Shown: positions 25,899-34,915 of the stretch, piece after piece | Numbering within the stretch: position 1 is the stretch's first letter | Layout of the letters: each line of letters starts with the position of its first letter | NCBI RefSeq assembly: GCF_001591005.1 | Contig: NZ_BCTY01000004.1 | Coordinates: 101,092-165,091, forward strand | DNA from: Sphingomonas sanguinis NBRC 13937 | GTDB taxonomy: Bacteria; Pseudomonadota; Alphaproteobacteria; Sphingomonadales; Sphingomonadaceae | Length of the DNA: 64,000 nt | Direction: 5' to 3' | Position numbers and translations under genes: made by a program | The notes under the pieces: generated by a model | Databases searched by the model: none | Seen by the model: the letters and a program-made list of their open reading frames with translations, nothing else | What the model was told of the DNA's origin: nothing

Positions 25899-27428
25899 AT
25901 GACCGCATCGCTTTTTTCCGTGAATCGCCCTTTTTTCGCCCGCTGCCTCGCCACCATGGCGGTCGGATCGCTGGTAACCACGCCGCTGATGGCGCAGGTC
26001 GCGCCGCCGCCGGTCATGGTGCCCCCCGCGCCGGGCGCGCAGACGCCGCCGCCCGCCATCATCACGACGCCCGTCGCTCCCTCCCTCGCTGCGCCAACAG
26101 CGATACCGACGCTGAGCGAGGCGCAAATCCGCCAGCTCGCCACGCTGATCGCACAGGCCGAGGTGGCGCAGGGGTTGCGCCAGGGGCCGCCGCGTGACCT
26201 GTCCACCCTGTCACCCGCCGCGCTGACGCGTGTCGCGCTCGACTATGCCCATGCGGTCCATGTCGGACGGCTCGATCCAAGTGACTTCACCAAGGACTGG
26301 GGCATCCGGCCGCAGCCCTTCGATGCTGCGCCGGGCTTTGCCGATGCGGTGCGCCGCGATCGGCTGGCGGATTGGGTCGCCTCGCTGCCGCCGCCCTATG
26401 CGGGCTATGACGCGCTGGTGAAGGGGCTGGCGCGCTATCGCGCGATGGCGGCGGCGGGCGGCTGGTCGTCGCTGCCCGCGACCACGATCAATTTCGGCGC
26501 GAGCGGGCCGCAGGTCCTGGCCTTGCGCAAGCGGCTGGCGATGGAGGACCCGGCGGTCAGCACGACCGGCGAGCGGTTCGACGACGACCTGCTCGCCGTG
26601 GTCCGCCGGGCGCAGCGCCGCTATGGCCTGAACCCGGTCGGTACGGTGGGCGGCCAGACCATCGCGATGCTGAACGTGCCGGTGGCGCAGCGCATCCGCC
26701 AGATCATGGCGAACATGGAACGCTGGCGCTGGCTGCCGCAGCAGCTGGAGGCCAAGCGGGTGCAGGTGAACATCGCCGCCGCCGTGCTGACCGTGTTCGA
26801 CGGCGACAACCCGGTCATGTCGATGAAGGCGGTCACCGGCCGTCCGGGCAACGAGACGCCGATGCTGGTGTCGACGATCCGCAGCATCGTGCTGAACCCG
26901 CCATGGAACGTGCCCAGCTCGATCGCCAATAAGGAGCTGTGGCCCAAGGAACGGGCCAATCCAGGCTATCTGAAGCGTGCCGGTTTCCGCGTGATCGACA
27001 ATGGCGACGGATCGAAGCGATTGCAGCAATCGTCGGAAAAGAGCGCGCTGGGGCGGTACAAGTTCGATTTCCCCAACGACTTCGCGGTCTATCTGCACGA
27101 CACGCCCGCCCAGTCGGGCTTTTCCAAGTTTGACCGGCTCGCCAGCCATGGCTGCGTCCGGCTGGAAAAGCCCGCCGAGCTGGCGTCGCTGATGCTGAAG
27201 ACCACGCCCGAATGGCAGCAGCCGCAGATCGATGCGACGATCGCCTCGGGCAAGACGGTACGCGCGACCATGGCGGAGCCGGTGGCGGTCTATCTGCTCT
27301 ATTGGACCGCCTTCGCCAATGCCGATGGCCAAGTGGGGTTCCGTGAGGACCCCTATGGCTGGGACGCGCTGCTGGCGAGCAAGATCGAGGCACGCTCGGC
27401 CGAGCGGGCCCAGTCGACCAAGGATTAA
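25899..27428 (+). CDS. L,D-transpeptidase (YcbB/LdtD-type)
   Basis: 509 residues. N-terminal signal peptide (MAVGSLVTTPLMAQ), then a proline-rich linker (APPPVMVPPAPGAQTPPP). A scaffold/peptidoglycan-binding-like domain follows (GASGPQVLALRKRLAM near 200-270). The catalytic YkuD domain carries YLHDTPAQSGF and S416-H-G-C419-VRLEKP, with nucleophile Cys419. Forms 3-3 cross-links in peptidoglycan in the periplasm. An LDT in the large YcbB subclass because of length and domain order. Followed after 9 bp by a small lipoprotein gene, probably one transcript. Confidence 0.9.
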   Translation: MTASLFSVNRPFFARCLATMAVGSLVTTPLMAQVAPPPVMVPPAPGAQTPPPAIITTPVAPSLAAPTAIPTLSEAQIRQLATLIAQAEVAQGLRQGPPRDLSTLSPAALTRVALDYAHAVHVGRLDPSDFTKDWGIRPQPFDAAPGFADAVRRDRLADWVASLPPPYAGYDALVKGLARYRAMAAAGGWSSLPATTINFGASGPQVLALRKRLAMEDPAVSTTGERFDDDLLAVVRRAQRRYGLNPVGTVGGQTIAMLNVPVAQRIRQIMANMERWRWLPQQLEAKRVQVNIAAAVLTVFDGDNPVMSMKAVTGRPGNETPMLVSTIRSIVLNPPWNVPSSIANKELWPKERANPGYLKRAGFRVIDNGDGSKRLQQSSEKSALGRYKFDFPNDFAVYLHDTPAQSGFSKFDRLASHGCVRLEKPAELASLMLKTTPEWQQPQIDATIASGKTVRATMAEPVAVYLLYWTAFANADGQVGFREDPYGWDALLASKIEARSAERAQSTKD

Positions 27429-27437
27429 AGGGGAAGC

Positions 27438-27794
27438 ATGATGAAGATGATGAACAAGCGGGCGATGGCACTGGTCGCGGCGGGGCTGTTGCTCCCGGCG
27501 CTGGCAGGCTGCTCGCGCTCGTCCGAGGACCCGCCCGTGCCGGTCGAGAACGACACGTCGGTCGTGGAGGACAATATGTCGATGCCCGAAGAGGCCCCGG
27601 TCATGACCAACGATGCGGCGCCGGTCGCGCCGGTCAACATGGCCGCCGACACCGTACCGCCGCCGCCGCCCGAGCGTACCGTCGACCAGCAGATGCTGGA
27701 CGATGCGTCCGCCACCGGCATGACTTCGCGCGTCCAGCGCACCCCGAGCAGCGATGCGCCCGCCGAGGGTGTCGAGCCCAAGGACGGGCAGTAA
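27438..27794 (+). CDS. Small Pro/Glu-rich lipoprotein
   Basis: 118 residues. N-terminal MMKMMNKRAMALVAAGLLLPALAGC region has a type II signal with lipobox LAGC at Cys25, so it should be lipid-anchored. The mature part is acidic and disordered-looking (PVPVENDTSVVEDN, PPPPPERTVDQQM). No family recognised. Its position 9 bp after an L,D-transpeptidase suggests an envelope role. Preceded by AAAGGGGAAGC as ribosome site. Confidence 0.75.
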   Translation: MMKMMNKRAMALVAAGLLLPALAGCSRSSEDPPVPVENDTSVVEDNMSMPEEAPVMTNDAAPVAPVNMAADTVPPPPPERTVDQQMLDDASATGMTSRVQRTPSSDAPAEGVEPKDGQ

Positions 27795-27803
27795 CGCCTT
27801 ATC

Positions 27804-27925
27804 ATTCCTCCCCTGTAACGGGAGGGGGACCATGCGCAGCATGGTGGAGGGGTGTCCCCCTCTCGAAAGCGGGACACCCCTCCGTCAGTCCTTCGGACTG
27901 CCACCTCCCCTTGCAGGGGAGGAAT
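27804..27925. repeat. C/T-rich composite palindromic element
   Basis: About 120 bp bounded by ATTCCTCCCCTG (27804-27815) and its exact reverse complement CAGGGGAGGAAT (27914-27925), with inner hairpins including GTCCTTCGGAC near 27888-27898 and a GTGTCCC...GGGACAC stem. Fills the convergent gap between the lipoprotein gene and uxuB; probably a dispersed repeat that also serves as a bidirectional terminator. Confidence 0.65.
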
Positions 27926-29301
27926 TACAGTTCAATCGCTCGGACCAGCGCCTGACGCTGCACCTCGGTCGGCTGCCATAGGCCCGCCATCGAACCGCCA
28001 GCGCCGAACAGCGCATCCACGACCCGCCCCGCATCGCCCTGCGCCCACAGCCTGGCCAGCTCTGCCCGGCGTGGATCGGGTGAGGCGTCATTCCCGGTGC
28101 GGATGAAGCGCAGCCACGCCGCCAGCGCCGTCAGCGTGGCGGGCGCGTCCCCGCCATGCGCCGCCAGCGAGGATAGCCAGCGCGGGCCGACCTTTTGCGA
28201 TCCGTCGCTGGCGATCTGCGACAACCGATGTTCCAGCGTGACATTGGCGAAGCGGGCAAGCAGCGCATCGGCATAGGGATCGAGCTGCTGCCCCTCGGCG
28301 GCCGTGAAGCTGGTCGCCGCCTCTTGGCGCATCAGCCTTTCCACCACCGGGCGGATCGCCGGATCGGCCACCGCCTCGTGCACGAAACGGTGGCCGCGCT
28401 CCAGCCCCAGATAGGCGAGCGCGGAATGCGCGCCGTTGAGCATACGGAGCTTGGCGGTCTCATAGGGCGCGACATCGGCGACGAACTGTGCGCCGCCTAA
28501 TTCCCAGCGCGGACGGTCGCCCGCGAAATCATCCTCAATCACCCATTGGCGATAGGGCTCGGTGACGACCGCGGCCTCGTCACGCATCCCCAGCACCGCC
28601 TCGACCCGCGCGCGGTCGCCATCGGTGACGGCGGGGACGATGCGGTCGACCATGGTGTTGGGACAGCGCCAGTCGCGCTCGAACCAACCGCGCGCCGCCG
28701 TTTCGCCCTGATGGTTGAGGAACGCTGCGACACCGGCGCGCAGCACTCGGCCATTGTCGGGCAGATTGTCGCAGCTCACCAGCGTCAGCGGAGCCAGGCC
28801 CGCCGCCTGCCGCGCGACCACTGCCCGGGCGAGATGATGGTAGATGCTGTTCCCGTCCGCGACGATGCCCGCCAGATCGGTCGCGCCGTCCGGTCGCCGC
28901 CAATAGCCCTTCTCGGTCACGGTCAGCGTGACGATCCGCGTGTCTGCCGCCGCGAGCAATGCCGCCAGCCGCTCCGGGGCCTTGGCCGCCACGGTCACCT
29001 CGCGGATCGCACCGATCAGCCGGACCGACTCGCCTTCGCTCGACCGTTCGGTGACCGTATAGAGCCCGTCCTGCGGCGCCATCTGGTCATGCACGCCCGC
29101 CGACCGCAGCGATGCGCCCGCGATCGCCCAATCGCGATCCCCCGCCGCCATCGCGTCATCGGTATAAACCGCCTGATGCGCGCGGTGAAACGCGCCGAGC
29201 CCCAGATGCACGATGCCGATCCGCTGGCTCGCCCGATCGTAACCAGGGCGCGAGACACCGGCGGGCAGATGGGCGGCGGTCGCCTCGCTCAGCCGGGTCA
29301 C
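27925..29301 (-). CDS. uxuB: D-fructuronate reductase (mannitol dehydrogenase family)
   Basis: Reduces D-fructuronate to D-mannonate with NADH, step two of glucuronate breakdown. 458 residues, long-chain polyol dehydrogenase family: N-terminal Rossmann part with IGIVHLGLGAFHRAH, and the catalytic region AKLRMLNGAHSALAYLG (Lys-...-Asn-x-x-His). GTG start at 29301 shares GTGA with the uxaC stop. Last gene of the uxuA-uxaC-uxuB operon. Mannitol 2-dehydrogenase or tagaturonate reductase is possible by family, but the operon supports fructuronate. Confidence 0.9.
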   Translation of the reverse strand: MTRLSEATAAHLPAGVSRPGYDRASQRIGIVHLGLGAFHRAHQAVYTDDAMAAGDRDWAIAGASLRSAGVHDQMAPQDGLYTVTERSSEGESVRLIGAIREVTVAAKAPERLAALLAAADTRIVTLTVTEKGYWRRPDGATDLAGIVADGNSIYHHLARAVVARQAAGLAPLTLVSCDNLPDNGRVLRAGVAAFLNHQGETAARGWFERDWRCPNTMVDRIVPAVTDGDRARVEAVLGMRDEAAVVTEPYRQWVIEDDFAGDRPRWELGGAQFVADVAPYETAKLRMLNGAHSALAYLGLERGHRFVHEAVADPAIRPVVERLMRQEAATSFTAAEGQQLDPYADALLARFANVTLEHRLSQIASDGSQKVGPRWLSSLAAHGGDAPATLTALAAWLRFIRTGNDASPDPRRAELARLWAQGDAGRVVDALFGAGGSMAGLWQPTEVQRQALVRAIEL

Positions 29302-30710
29302 AGCCGGTACGCCGTGCGGACCAGCCCGTTGGTCAGCGCATGGGCGAGGTCCACCGCCTCATCCTCTTCCAGCCGGTGCTCGGCGACGAGCCGCGCCAGA
29401 AAGCCGCAGTCGATCCGCCGCGCGACATCATGCCGTGCCGGGATCGACAGGAAGGCGCGGGTGTCGTCGTTGAACCCGACCGTGTTGTAGAAACCCGCCG
29501 TCTCGGTGGTCATCTCGCGGAAGCGGCGCATCCCTTCCGGGCTGTCGTGGAACCACCAGGCGGGCCCCAGCTTCAGGCAGGGATAATGCCCGGCCAGCGG
29601 TGCCAGCTCGCGCGCATAGACGCTTTCGTCCAGCGTGAAGAGGATGATGGTCAGGTCGCGCTCATTGCCGACGACATCGAGCATGGGTTTCAGCGCATGG
29701 ACGTAATCGGTGCGCATCGGCATGTCCGCGCCCTTGTCGCGCCCATGGCTGGCGAAGAGCCCTGCATTGTGGTTGCGGAACGATCCGGGATGGATCTGCA
29801 TCGTCATGCCGTCCGCGACGCTCATCTTCGCCATCTCGGTCAGCATCTGCGCGCGGAAGAGTTCGGCATCGGCGGGCGTCCAGTGGCCGCCGATGATGCG
29901 CGCAAACAGCGCCTCGCACTCGGCGGTCGACAGGTTCGCGGTCGCCGCCGTCGGATGGCCGTGATCGGTGGCGGTCGCACCCAGCGCGCGGAAGGCGGCG
30001 CGACGCTTGGCATGGGCGGCGAGATAGCCGGACCAGCTATGGACATCCTCGCCGGTCAGCTCGGCGAAACGCTGCATCGCGCCCGCGAATTGCTCATGCT
30101 CGACATCGATCACGCTGTCGGGGCGATAGGTGGTGATGACGCGGCCCTTCCAGCCGGAGGCCTGGATCGCCTGGTGATGGACCAGCGAATCGTCGGCGCC
30201 TTCGGTCGTCGCCAGGCACTCGATACGGAACCGCTCGAACAGCGCGCGCGGGCGGAAGGCGGGGGTGGCGAGCGCCTCGCCGATCGCGTCGAAATAACGG
30301 TCGGCGGTCGCTTCCTCCAACGCCTCGTCGAAGCCGAACACCTCGGCAAAGACATGGTCCAGCCACATGCGCGACGGCGTGCCGCGGAACAGGTGATAGT
30401 TCGACGCGAACAGCTTCCACGCCGCGCGCGGATCGGCCGCGGGGCGGCCACCACGATGCGGGATGCCCAGATCGTCGAGCGCAATGCCCTGGCTGTAGAG
30501 CATACGGAAGACATAATGATCGGGCGCGAGCAGCAGGTCGCTGGCGTCGGCCCAGGGTTCGTCGGTGGCGAACCAGCGCGGATCGGTGTGGCCGTGCGGA
30601 CTGATGATCGGCAGGTCCGCAACCTCGGCATAAAGCGTCCGCGCGATGCCCCGCGTCGTCGGGTCGGCGGGCAGCAGCCGGTCGGGGTGAAGCTCCAGCT
30701 TGCGGGTCAT
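29298..30710 (-). CDS. uxaC: Glucuronate isomerase
   Basis: Converts D-glucuronate to D-fructuronate (and galacturonate to tagaturonate). 470 residues, usual UxaC length; amidohydrolase-fold with the metal-site opening ISPHGHTDPRWFA (near residue 38), DHYVFRMLYSQG, and the late conserved GWFNDTRAF-like stretch VGFNDDTRAFLSIPARHD. Overlaps uxuA upstream by 4 bp (ATGA) and uxuB downstream (GTGA), so the three enzymes are translationally coupled in pathway order out of step: dehydratase, isomerase, reductase. Confidence 0.95.
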   Translation of the reverse strand: MTRKLELHPDRLLPADPTTRGIARTLYAEVADLPIISPHGHTDPRWFATDEPWADASDLLLAPDHYVFRMLYSQGIALDDLGIPHRGGRPAADPRAAWKLFASNYHLFRGTPSRMWLDHVFAEVFGFDEALEEATADRYFDAIGEALATPAFRPRALFERFRIECLATTEGADDSLVHHQAIQASGWKGRVITTYRPDSVIDVEHEQFAGAMQRFAELTGEDVHSWSGYLAAHAKRRAAFRALGATATDHGHPTAATANLSTAECEALFARIIGGHWTPADAELFRAQMLTEMAKMSVADGMTMQIHPGSFRNHNAGLFASHGRDKGADMPMRTDYVHALKPMLDVVGNERDLTIILFTLDESVYARELAPLAGHYPCLKLGPAWWFHDSPEGMRRFREMTTETAGFYNTVGFNDDTRAFLSIPARHDVARRIDCGFLARLVAEHRLEEDEAVDLAHALTNGLVRTAYRL

Positions 30711-31915
30711 GCGGTCAGCTCCAGTTCGGCCGGAGCGGCGTTTGCGTTCAAGCCCAGCATATGCACGATTCCCTGCTCCAGCCCACGCAGCTCGGCCAGC
30801 CCGCGCATCCGGCCGAGCAGCGAATAGCCGGGATTGGAGCTGCGATGAAGGTCGTCCATCATCCGGTGGCCATGGTCGGGCCGCATCACGATGGCGCGGT
30901 TCTGTGCATGCGAAATCTCGACCACCGCCTGCATCACCTGGGTCATGCGGGCATTGCCGCCCAGATGCTCGGCCTCATGGAAATTGCGCTCGCCTTCTTC
31001 CCAGCCGACCGAGCGGAGGTGGAGGAAGTCGATCCGGTCGGCAAAGCGCCGGACCATCGCGGGCAGGTCGTTGTCCGGCCGTGCGCCGAATGAGCCGGTG
31101 CAGAAGCACAGCCCGTTCGCCAGCGACGGCACGGCGGCGTAGAGATGCTCCAGATCCTCCGCCGTGCTGACCACGCGCGGCAGGCCGAAGATCGGGAAGG
31201 GGGGATCGTCGGGATGGACGACCAGTTTGATGCCGACCTCCTCGGCGATCGGGCAGACCGCGCGTAGGAAGGCGATGTGGTTCGCTCGCAGCGCCTCGGC
31301 ATCGATCCCGGCATAGCTGTCGATCGCGCGCAAGAAGGCCGGCGAGTCGAAACTCTCCTCGCTACCCGGCAGCCCTGCGATGATCGTGCGTTCGAGCTTG
31401 TGGCGCTCCTCGGGCGTCATCGCGGCAAACCGCTCAGCGGCGGCGGCGCGGACTCCTTGCGAATAATCCGCCTCGGCCCCCGGGCGCTTCAGGATATGGA
31501 TGTCATAGGCCGCCACCGCCGCCCATTCGAAGCGCAGCGCGGTCGCGCCGTCGGGAAGCTCCCAGTCCAGGTCGGTCCGGGTCCAGTCGAGCAGCGGCAT
31601 GAAGTTATAGGTGACGGTCCGCACACCCTCGGCCGCCAGATGGCGCAGGCTGTCGCCATAAGCCTGTACCAATTCGTCGGTCAGCTCGCCCCGCTTGATC
31701 GCGTCGTGCACCGGCAGGCTCTCGACCGTCGACCAGCCGAGCCCGGCCGCCTCGATCATCGCACGCCGCTCGGCGATTGCCTCGCGCGGCCAGACCACGC
31801 CATTGGGGATTTCGTGCAGCGCGGTGACGACCTCTGTGGCACCGGCCTGGCGGATGTGGGACAAGGCGATCGGGTCGGCGGGTCCGAACCACCGCATAGA
31901 CTGGATCATCAACAC
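30707..31915 (-). CDS. uxuA: Mannonate dehydratase
   Basis: Dehydrates D-mannonate to 2-keto-3-deoxy-D-gluconate. About 402 residues from GTG at 31915, nine bases after GAGG; ATG at 31909 or at 31942 are alternatives. The protein start QSMRWFGPADPIALSHIRQAGATEVV matches UxuA (WRWFGPNDPVSL in relatives). TIM-barrel metal ligands lie in KLVVHPDDPPFP, CFCTGSFGA, FLHLRSVGW and VMRPDHGHRM. First gene of the operon; the 135-bp divergent gap to kdgK holds both promoters. No GntR-type regulator is adjacent. Confidence 0.94.
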   Translation of the reverse strand: MLMIQSMRWFGPADPIALSHIRQAGATEVVTALHEIPNGVVWPREAIAERRAMIEAAGLGWSTVESLPVHDAIKRGELTDELVQAYGDSLRHLAAEGVRTVTYNFMPLLDWTRTDLDWELPDGATALRFEWAAVAAYDIHILKRPGAEADYSQGVRAAAAERFAAMTPEERHKLERTIIAGLPGSEESFDSPAFLRAIDSYAGIDAEALRANHIAFLRAVCPIAEEVGIKLVVHPDDPPFPIFGLPRVVSTAEDLEHLYAAVPSLANGLCFCTGSFGARPDNDLPAMVRRFADRIDFLHLRSVGWEEGERNFHEAEHLGGNARMTQVMQAVVEISHAQNRAIVMRPDHGHRMMDDLHRSSNPGYSLLGRMRGLAELRGLEQGIVHMLGLNANAAPAELELTA

Positions 31916-32050
31916 GTCGGCTATCCTCGTCCCATATCGCATTTTCCGATCGGTAGCGGTAGCATCGGCGTTTCGGATTGACCAGTTACAAATTTTGGCC
32001 TTGCCACTATCGAGAGGGCACAGGCTGATACGATAAAGGAGAGAAGGCCG

Positions 32051-32953
32051 ATGCGGATCGTGGTTGTCGGGGAGGGCATGATCGAGTTGACGCGGGCCGA
32101 GGGCGGCCTGTGGCGGCTGGGCCATGGCGGGGACACGCTGAACACCGCGATCCATCTGGCGCGCCTGGGCGCTCATGTCCGCTACGTCACCGCGCTGGGC
32201 GACGATCCGTTCAGCAATACGCTGATCGCGGACTGGTCGGCGGAGGGCATCGATACCAGCCTGATCCAACGCGACCCCAGCCATATGCCCGGCCTCTATG
32301 CGATCAACACCGATGCAGCCGGTGAGCGCAGCTTCGCCTATTGGCGTGGACAGAGCGCGGCGCGCCAGACGCTATCCCTGCCGGGCGCCGAGGCGGTGAT
32401 GGCGGAGGCGGAGCAGGCCGACCTTCTGTTGTTTTCGCTGATCACGCTGGCGGTCCTGAAGGACGAAGGGCGCGATCGCCTTTTCGCGCTGGCCGGGCGG
32501 GTTCGCGCGCGCGGGGGACGGGTGGCGTTCGACGGCAATTATCGTCCGCGCCTGTTCGCCGATCAACAGGTGGCGCGCGACCTGTGCGCTCGCGCGATAT
32601 CGGTCTGCGATATCGGTCTGCCGACGCTGGAAGACGAGACGATGCTGAACGACGCGACCTCGGCCGAACAGGTGCAGGCGCATTGGCGGGCGGGCGGCGC
32701 GGGCGAAGTGGTCGTCAAGCTCGGGGCGGAAGGCTGTCTGTTGGCGGGTGATGGGATCGTGCCCCCGCCCGAGCGTCTGAACCCGCGCGATACGAGCGGT
32801 GCGGGTGATGCGTTCAATGCGGGCTATCTGGCGGCGCGGCTGGGCGGAGCCTCTCCGGCCAAGGCGGCGGTGCGCGGCCATCGCCTGGCGGGATGGACCG
32901 TGATGCGGGCCGGAGCGATCCCGCCGCGTGATGACGCGATGCCGAACGGATGA
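32051..32953 (+). CDS. kdgK: 2-keto-3-deoxygluconate kinase (PfkB family)
   Basis: Phosphorylates 2-keto-3-deoxygluconate to KDPG, linking the uxu operon to the Entner-Doudoroff aldolase. 300 residues, ribokinase/PfkB fold. Substrate-side GHGGDTLNTAIHLARLG (24-40), AFDGNYRPRLF, and the PfkB signature D247-TSGAGD253-AFNAGYLAARL with catalytic base D253. SD AAAGGAGAGAAGG. Read divergently from uxuA. The C-terminal end is slightly short but all motifs are present. Fructokinase is the main alternative; context favours KDG. Confidence 0.9.
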   Translation: MRIVVVGEGMIELTRAEGGLWRLGHGGDTLNTAIHLARLGAHVRYVTALGDDPFSNTLIADWSAEGIDTSLIQRDPSHMPGLYAINTDAAGERSFAYWRGQSAARQTLSLPGAEAVMAEAEQADLLLFSLITLAVLKDEGRDRLFALAGRVRARGGRVAFDGNYRPRLFADQQVARDLCARAISVCDIGLPTLEDETMLNDATSAEQVQAHWRAGGAGEVVVKLGAEGCLLAGDGIVPPPERLNPRDTSGAGDAFNAGYLAARLGGASPAKAAVRGHRLAGWTVMRAGAIPPRDDAMPNG

Positions 32954-33070
32954 AGACGCTTTTGGACTGACCAATACCGGCGGAATGTCAGGCTGGTCTT
33001 AGTCGTTCGGTCATATATAAATATCATAGGCGATTGTTCGATCTCATTTGTAAAACTTCTTGCCACTCTC

Positions 33071-33084
33071 GTAACCGGATGACA
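33071..33084. promoter_or_regulatory. Possible degenerate LacI-type site before fucosidase gene
   Basis: GTAACCGGATGAC shares the left half-site and centre with the operators at 17258 and 19954 but the right half is imperfect. It lies 53 bp upstream of the chosen fucosidase start. Could place this gene in the same regulon; one weak half-site may also be chance. Confidence 0.3.
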
Positions 33085-33136
33085 CATTATGTCGGACATG
33101 AATGGTCGAAAAAACGACCGGTGCGGGAGTGTGGAG

Positions 33137-34810
33137 ATGAAGGTGAATCGGCGTGATCTCTTGGGGGCGGTCGGCGTGGCAGGAGCCTCCACCGCACTCG
33201 GCCCGGTGGCAGCGTCCCAGGCTGCGGCACCGGGGCAGGCCCGAACCTTCACCCCCGATTGGGCCTCGCTGACGAGCGGTTACCGCGCGCCCGACTGGTT
33301 CCGGGACGCCAAGTTCGGCATGTGGGCGCATTGGGGCCCGCAATGTGTGCCCGAGGAAGGCGACTGGTATGCGCGCGGCATGTATGAGCAGGGATCGCGC
33401 GCCTATAACGCCCATGTTCGCAAATACGGCCACCCCAGCAAGGTCGGTTTCCTGGACGTCATCGGAAAGTGGAAGGCCGAGAACTGGAATCCGGAGCGAC
33501 AGCTCGATCTCTACCAGCGCGCCGGGGCCAAATATTTCGTCGCGATGGCGAACCATCACGACAATCTCGACTGCTTCAACTCGCCGCACCCCTGGAACAC
33601 CACCCGGGTGGGGCCCAAGCGCGACATTATCGGCACCTGGGCCAAGCTGGCGAAGGCGCGAGGGCTGCGCTTCGGCGTATCGAACCACAGCGCCCATAGC
33701 TGGCACTGGTATCAGCCCGCTTATGCCTATGATTCCGAAGGGCCGATGCAGGGCAAGCGCTATGACGCGGCCTGGCGGACCAAGGCGGATGGGCGCGGCA
33801 CCTGGTGGGACGGGCTGGACCCGCAGGAATTGTACAACGGCCCGATCATGAAGCTTCCCGACGGATATCGGGACCGGACCGAGGTCGACGGCTGGCATGA
33901 GCGGAACGACAGGCTCTGGAACGAGGGCAAGCCGCTGGGCCGTCCCGATCTGGCCGCGAAATGGGCGCGCCGTTGCCGGGCGCTGATCGACAATTACCAG
34001 CCCGACCTGATCTATTTCGACAATTTCGACCTGCCGATGGAAGAGATCGGACTGGAGATGGCGGCCTATTATTACAACGCCAGCCAGCGTTGGCATAACG
34101 GGCGGCTGGAGGCGGTGCTCAACATCAAGACCACGCCGCCGCAGCGGCGCATGGCGGTGGTCGATGATGTCGAGCGGGGCGGCAAGACCTATATCGAAAC
34201 CTATCCGTGGCAGACCGATACCTGCCTCGGCGCCTGGCATTATGACCGCAGCATCTATGACAATGACGGCTATAAGAGCGCGGCGACGGTGATCCACACG
34301 CTGTGCGACGTGGTGTCGAAGAACGGCAATCTGCTGCTCAACGTGCCGATGCGCGGCGACGGCACGATCGACGAGAAGGAAGAGCGGATCGTCGAGGGGA
34401 TCGCCGCCTGGATGGGGCGCTATGGGGATGCCATTTACGGCACGCGGCCCTGGCGCGTTCATGGCGAGGGCCCCGGCTCGGGCGGCGGCGGCATGTTCAG
34501 CGAGACGCAGCACTCGAAGAACAGCGCGGCCGATATCCGTTATGTCCGCAAGGGCGAGAACCTGCATGCGTTCGTCCTGGGCTGGCCAGACGATGGCGTC
34601 GCGCGGCTGACCCTGCTGGCGAACGGCAACCCGATCGGGCGAGGCCGCGTGGAGCGCGTCACCCTGTTCGGCGACTCGACGCCGCTGGCCTTCCGCCGCA
34701 CCGACAAGGCGCTGGAAGTCACGCTCCCGGCGGGTGCCCGCGAGACGATCGGCGTGGCGCTGGTCCTGCAGGGCCCGGGGCTGGTTGAGGGCAGCGTCCC
34801 GGTGGCGTGA
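33137..34810 (+). CDS. Alpha-L-fucosidase-type glycoside hydrolase family 29
   Basis: 557 residues from ATG at 33137 (GGGAG seven bases before); an ATG at 33089 lacks a ribosome site. Starts with a twin-arginine-like signal NRRDLLGAVGVAGAS, so likely exported folded to the periplasm. GH29 barrel: DWFRDAKFGMWAHWGPQCVP, FVAMANHHDNLDCFNS, FGVSNHSAHSW and the nucleophile candidate D295 in DLIYFDNFDLP, then KNGNLLLNVPMRGDGTID. A C-terminal beta-sandwich (about 460-557) follows. Releases terminal alpha-L-fucose or a related sugar. Neighbouring glucuronate genes suggest a mixed glycan substrate. Confidence 0.9.
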   Translation: MKVNRRDLLGAVGVAGASTALGPVAASQAAAPGQARTFTPDWASLTSGYRAPDWFRDAKFGMWAHWGPQCVPEEGDWYARGMYEQGSRAYNAHVRKYGHPSKVGFLDVIGKWKAENWNPERQLDLYQRAGAKYFVAMANHHDNLDCFNSPHPWNTTRVGPKRDIIGTWAKLAKARGLRFGVSNHSAHSWHWYQPAYAYDSEGPMQGKRYDAAWRTKADGRGTWWDGLDPQELYNGPIMKLPDGYRDRTEVDGWHERNDRLWNEGKPLGRPDLAAKWARRCRALIDNYQPDLIYFDNFDLPMEEIGLEMAAYYYNASQRWHNGRLEAVLNIKTTPPQRRMAVVDDVERGGKTYIETYPWQTDTCLGAWHYDRSIYDNDGYKSAATVIHTLCDVVSKNGNLLLNVPMRGDGTIDEKEERIVEGIAAWMGRYGDAIYGTRPWRVHGEGPGSGGGGMFSETQHSKNSAADIRYVRKGENLHAFVLGWPDDGVARLTLLANGNPIGRGRVERVTLFGDSTPLAFRRTDKALEVTLPAGARETIGVALVLQGPGLVEGSVPVA

Positions 34811-34915
34811 TGCCGATCCGTTTCCCCTCCGGGTAAGGCCTGGAGGGGGGGTAGGGGAAGTATGTATCTGCAAAATGAGAGCAAAGGGTGGGCTCGAACC
34901 TGAGCGGGGATCGTC

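Noticed and set aside
32965..33010. TGACCA...TGGTCT inverted repeat after kdgK as UxuR-type operator
   Set aside because: Arms are short and spacing long; it lies after kdgK rather than at the uxuA/kdgK promoters.
34885..34910. tRNA T-arm-like GGGCTCGAACC
   Set aside because: Flanking bases do not form the T stem, and no anticodon or acceptor arms are found.
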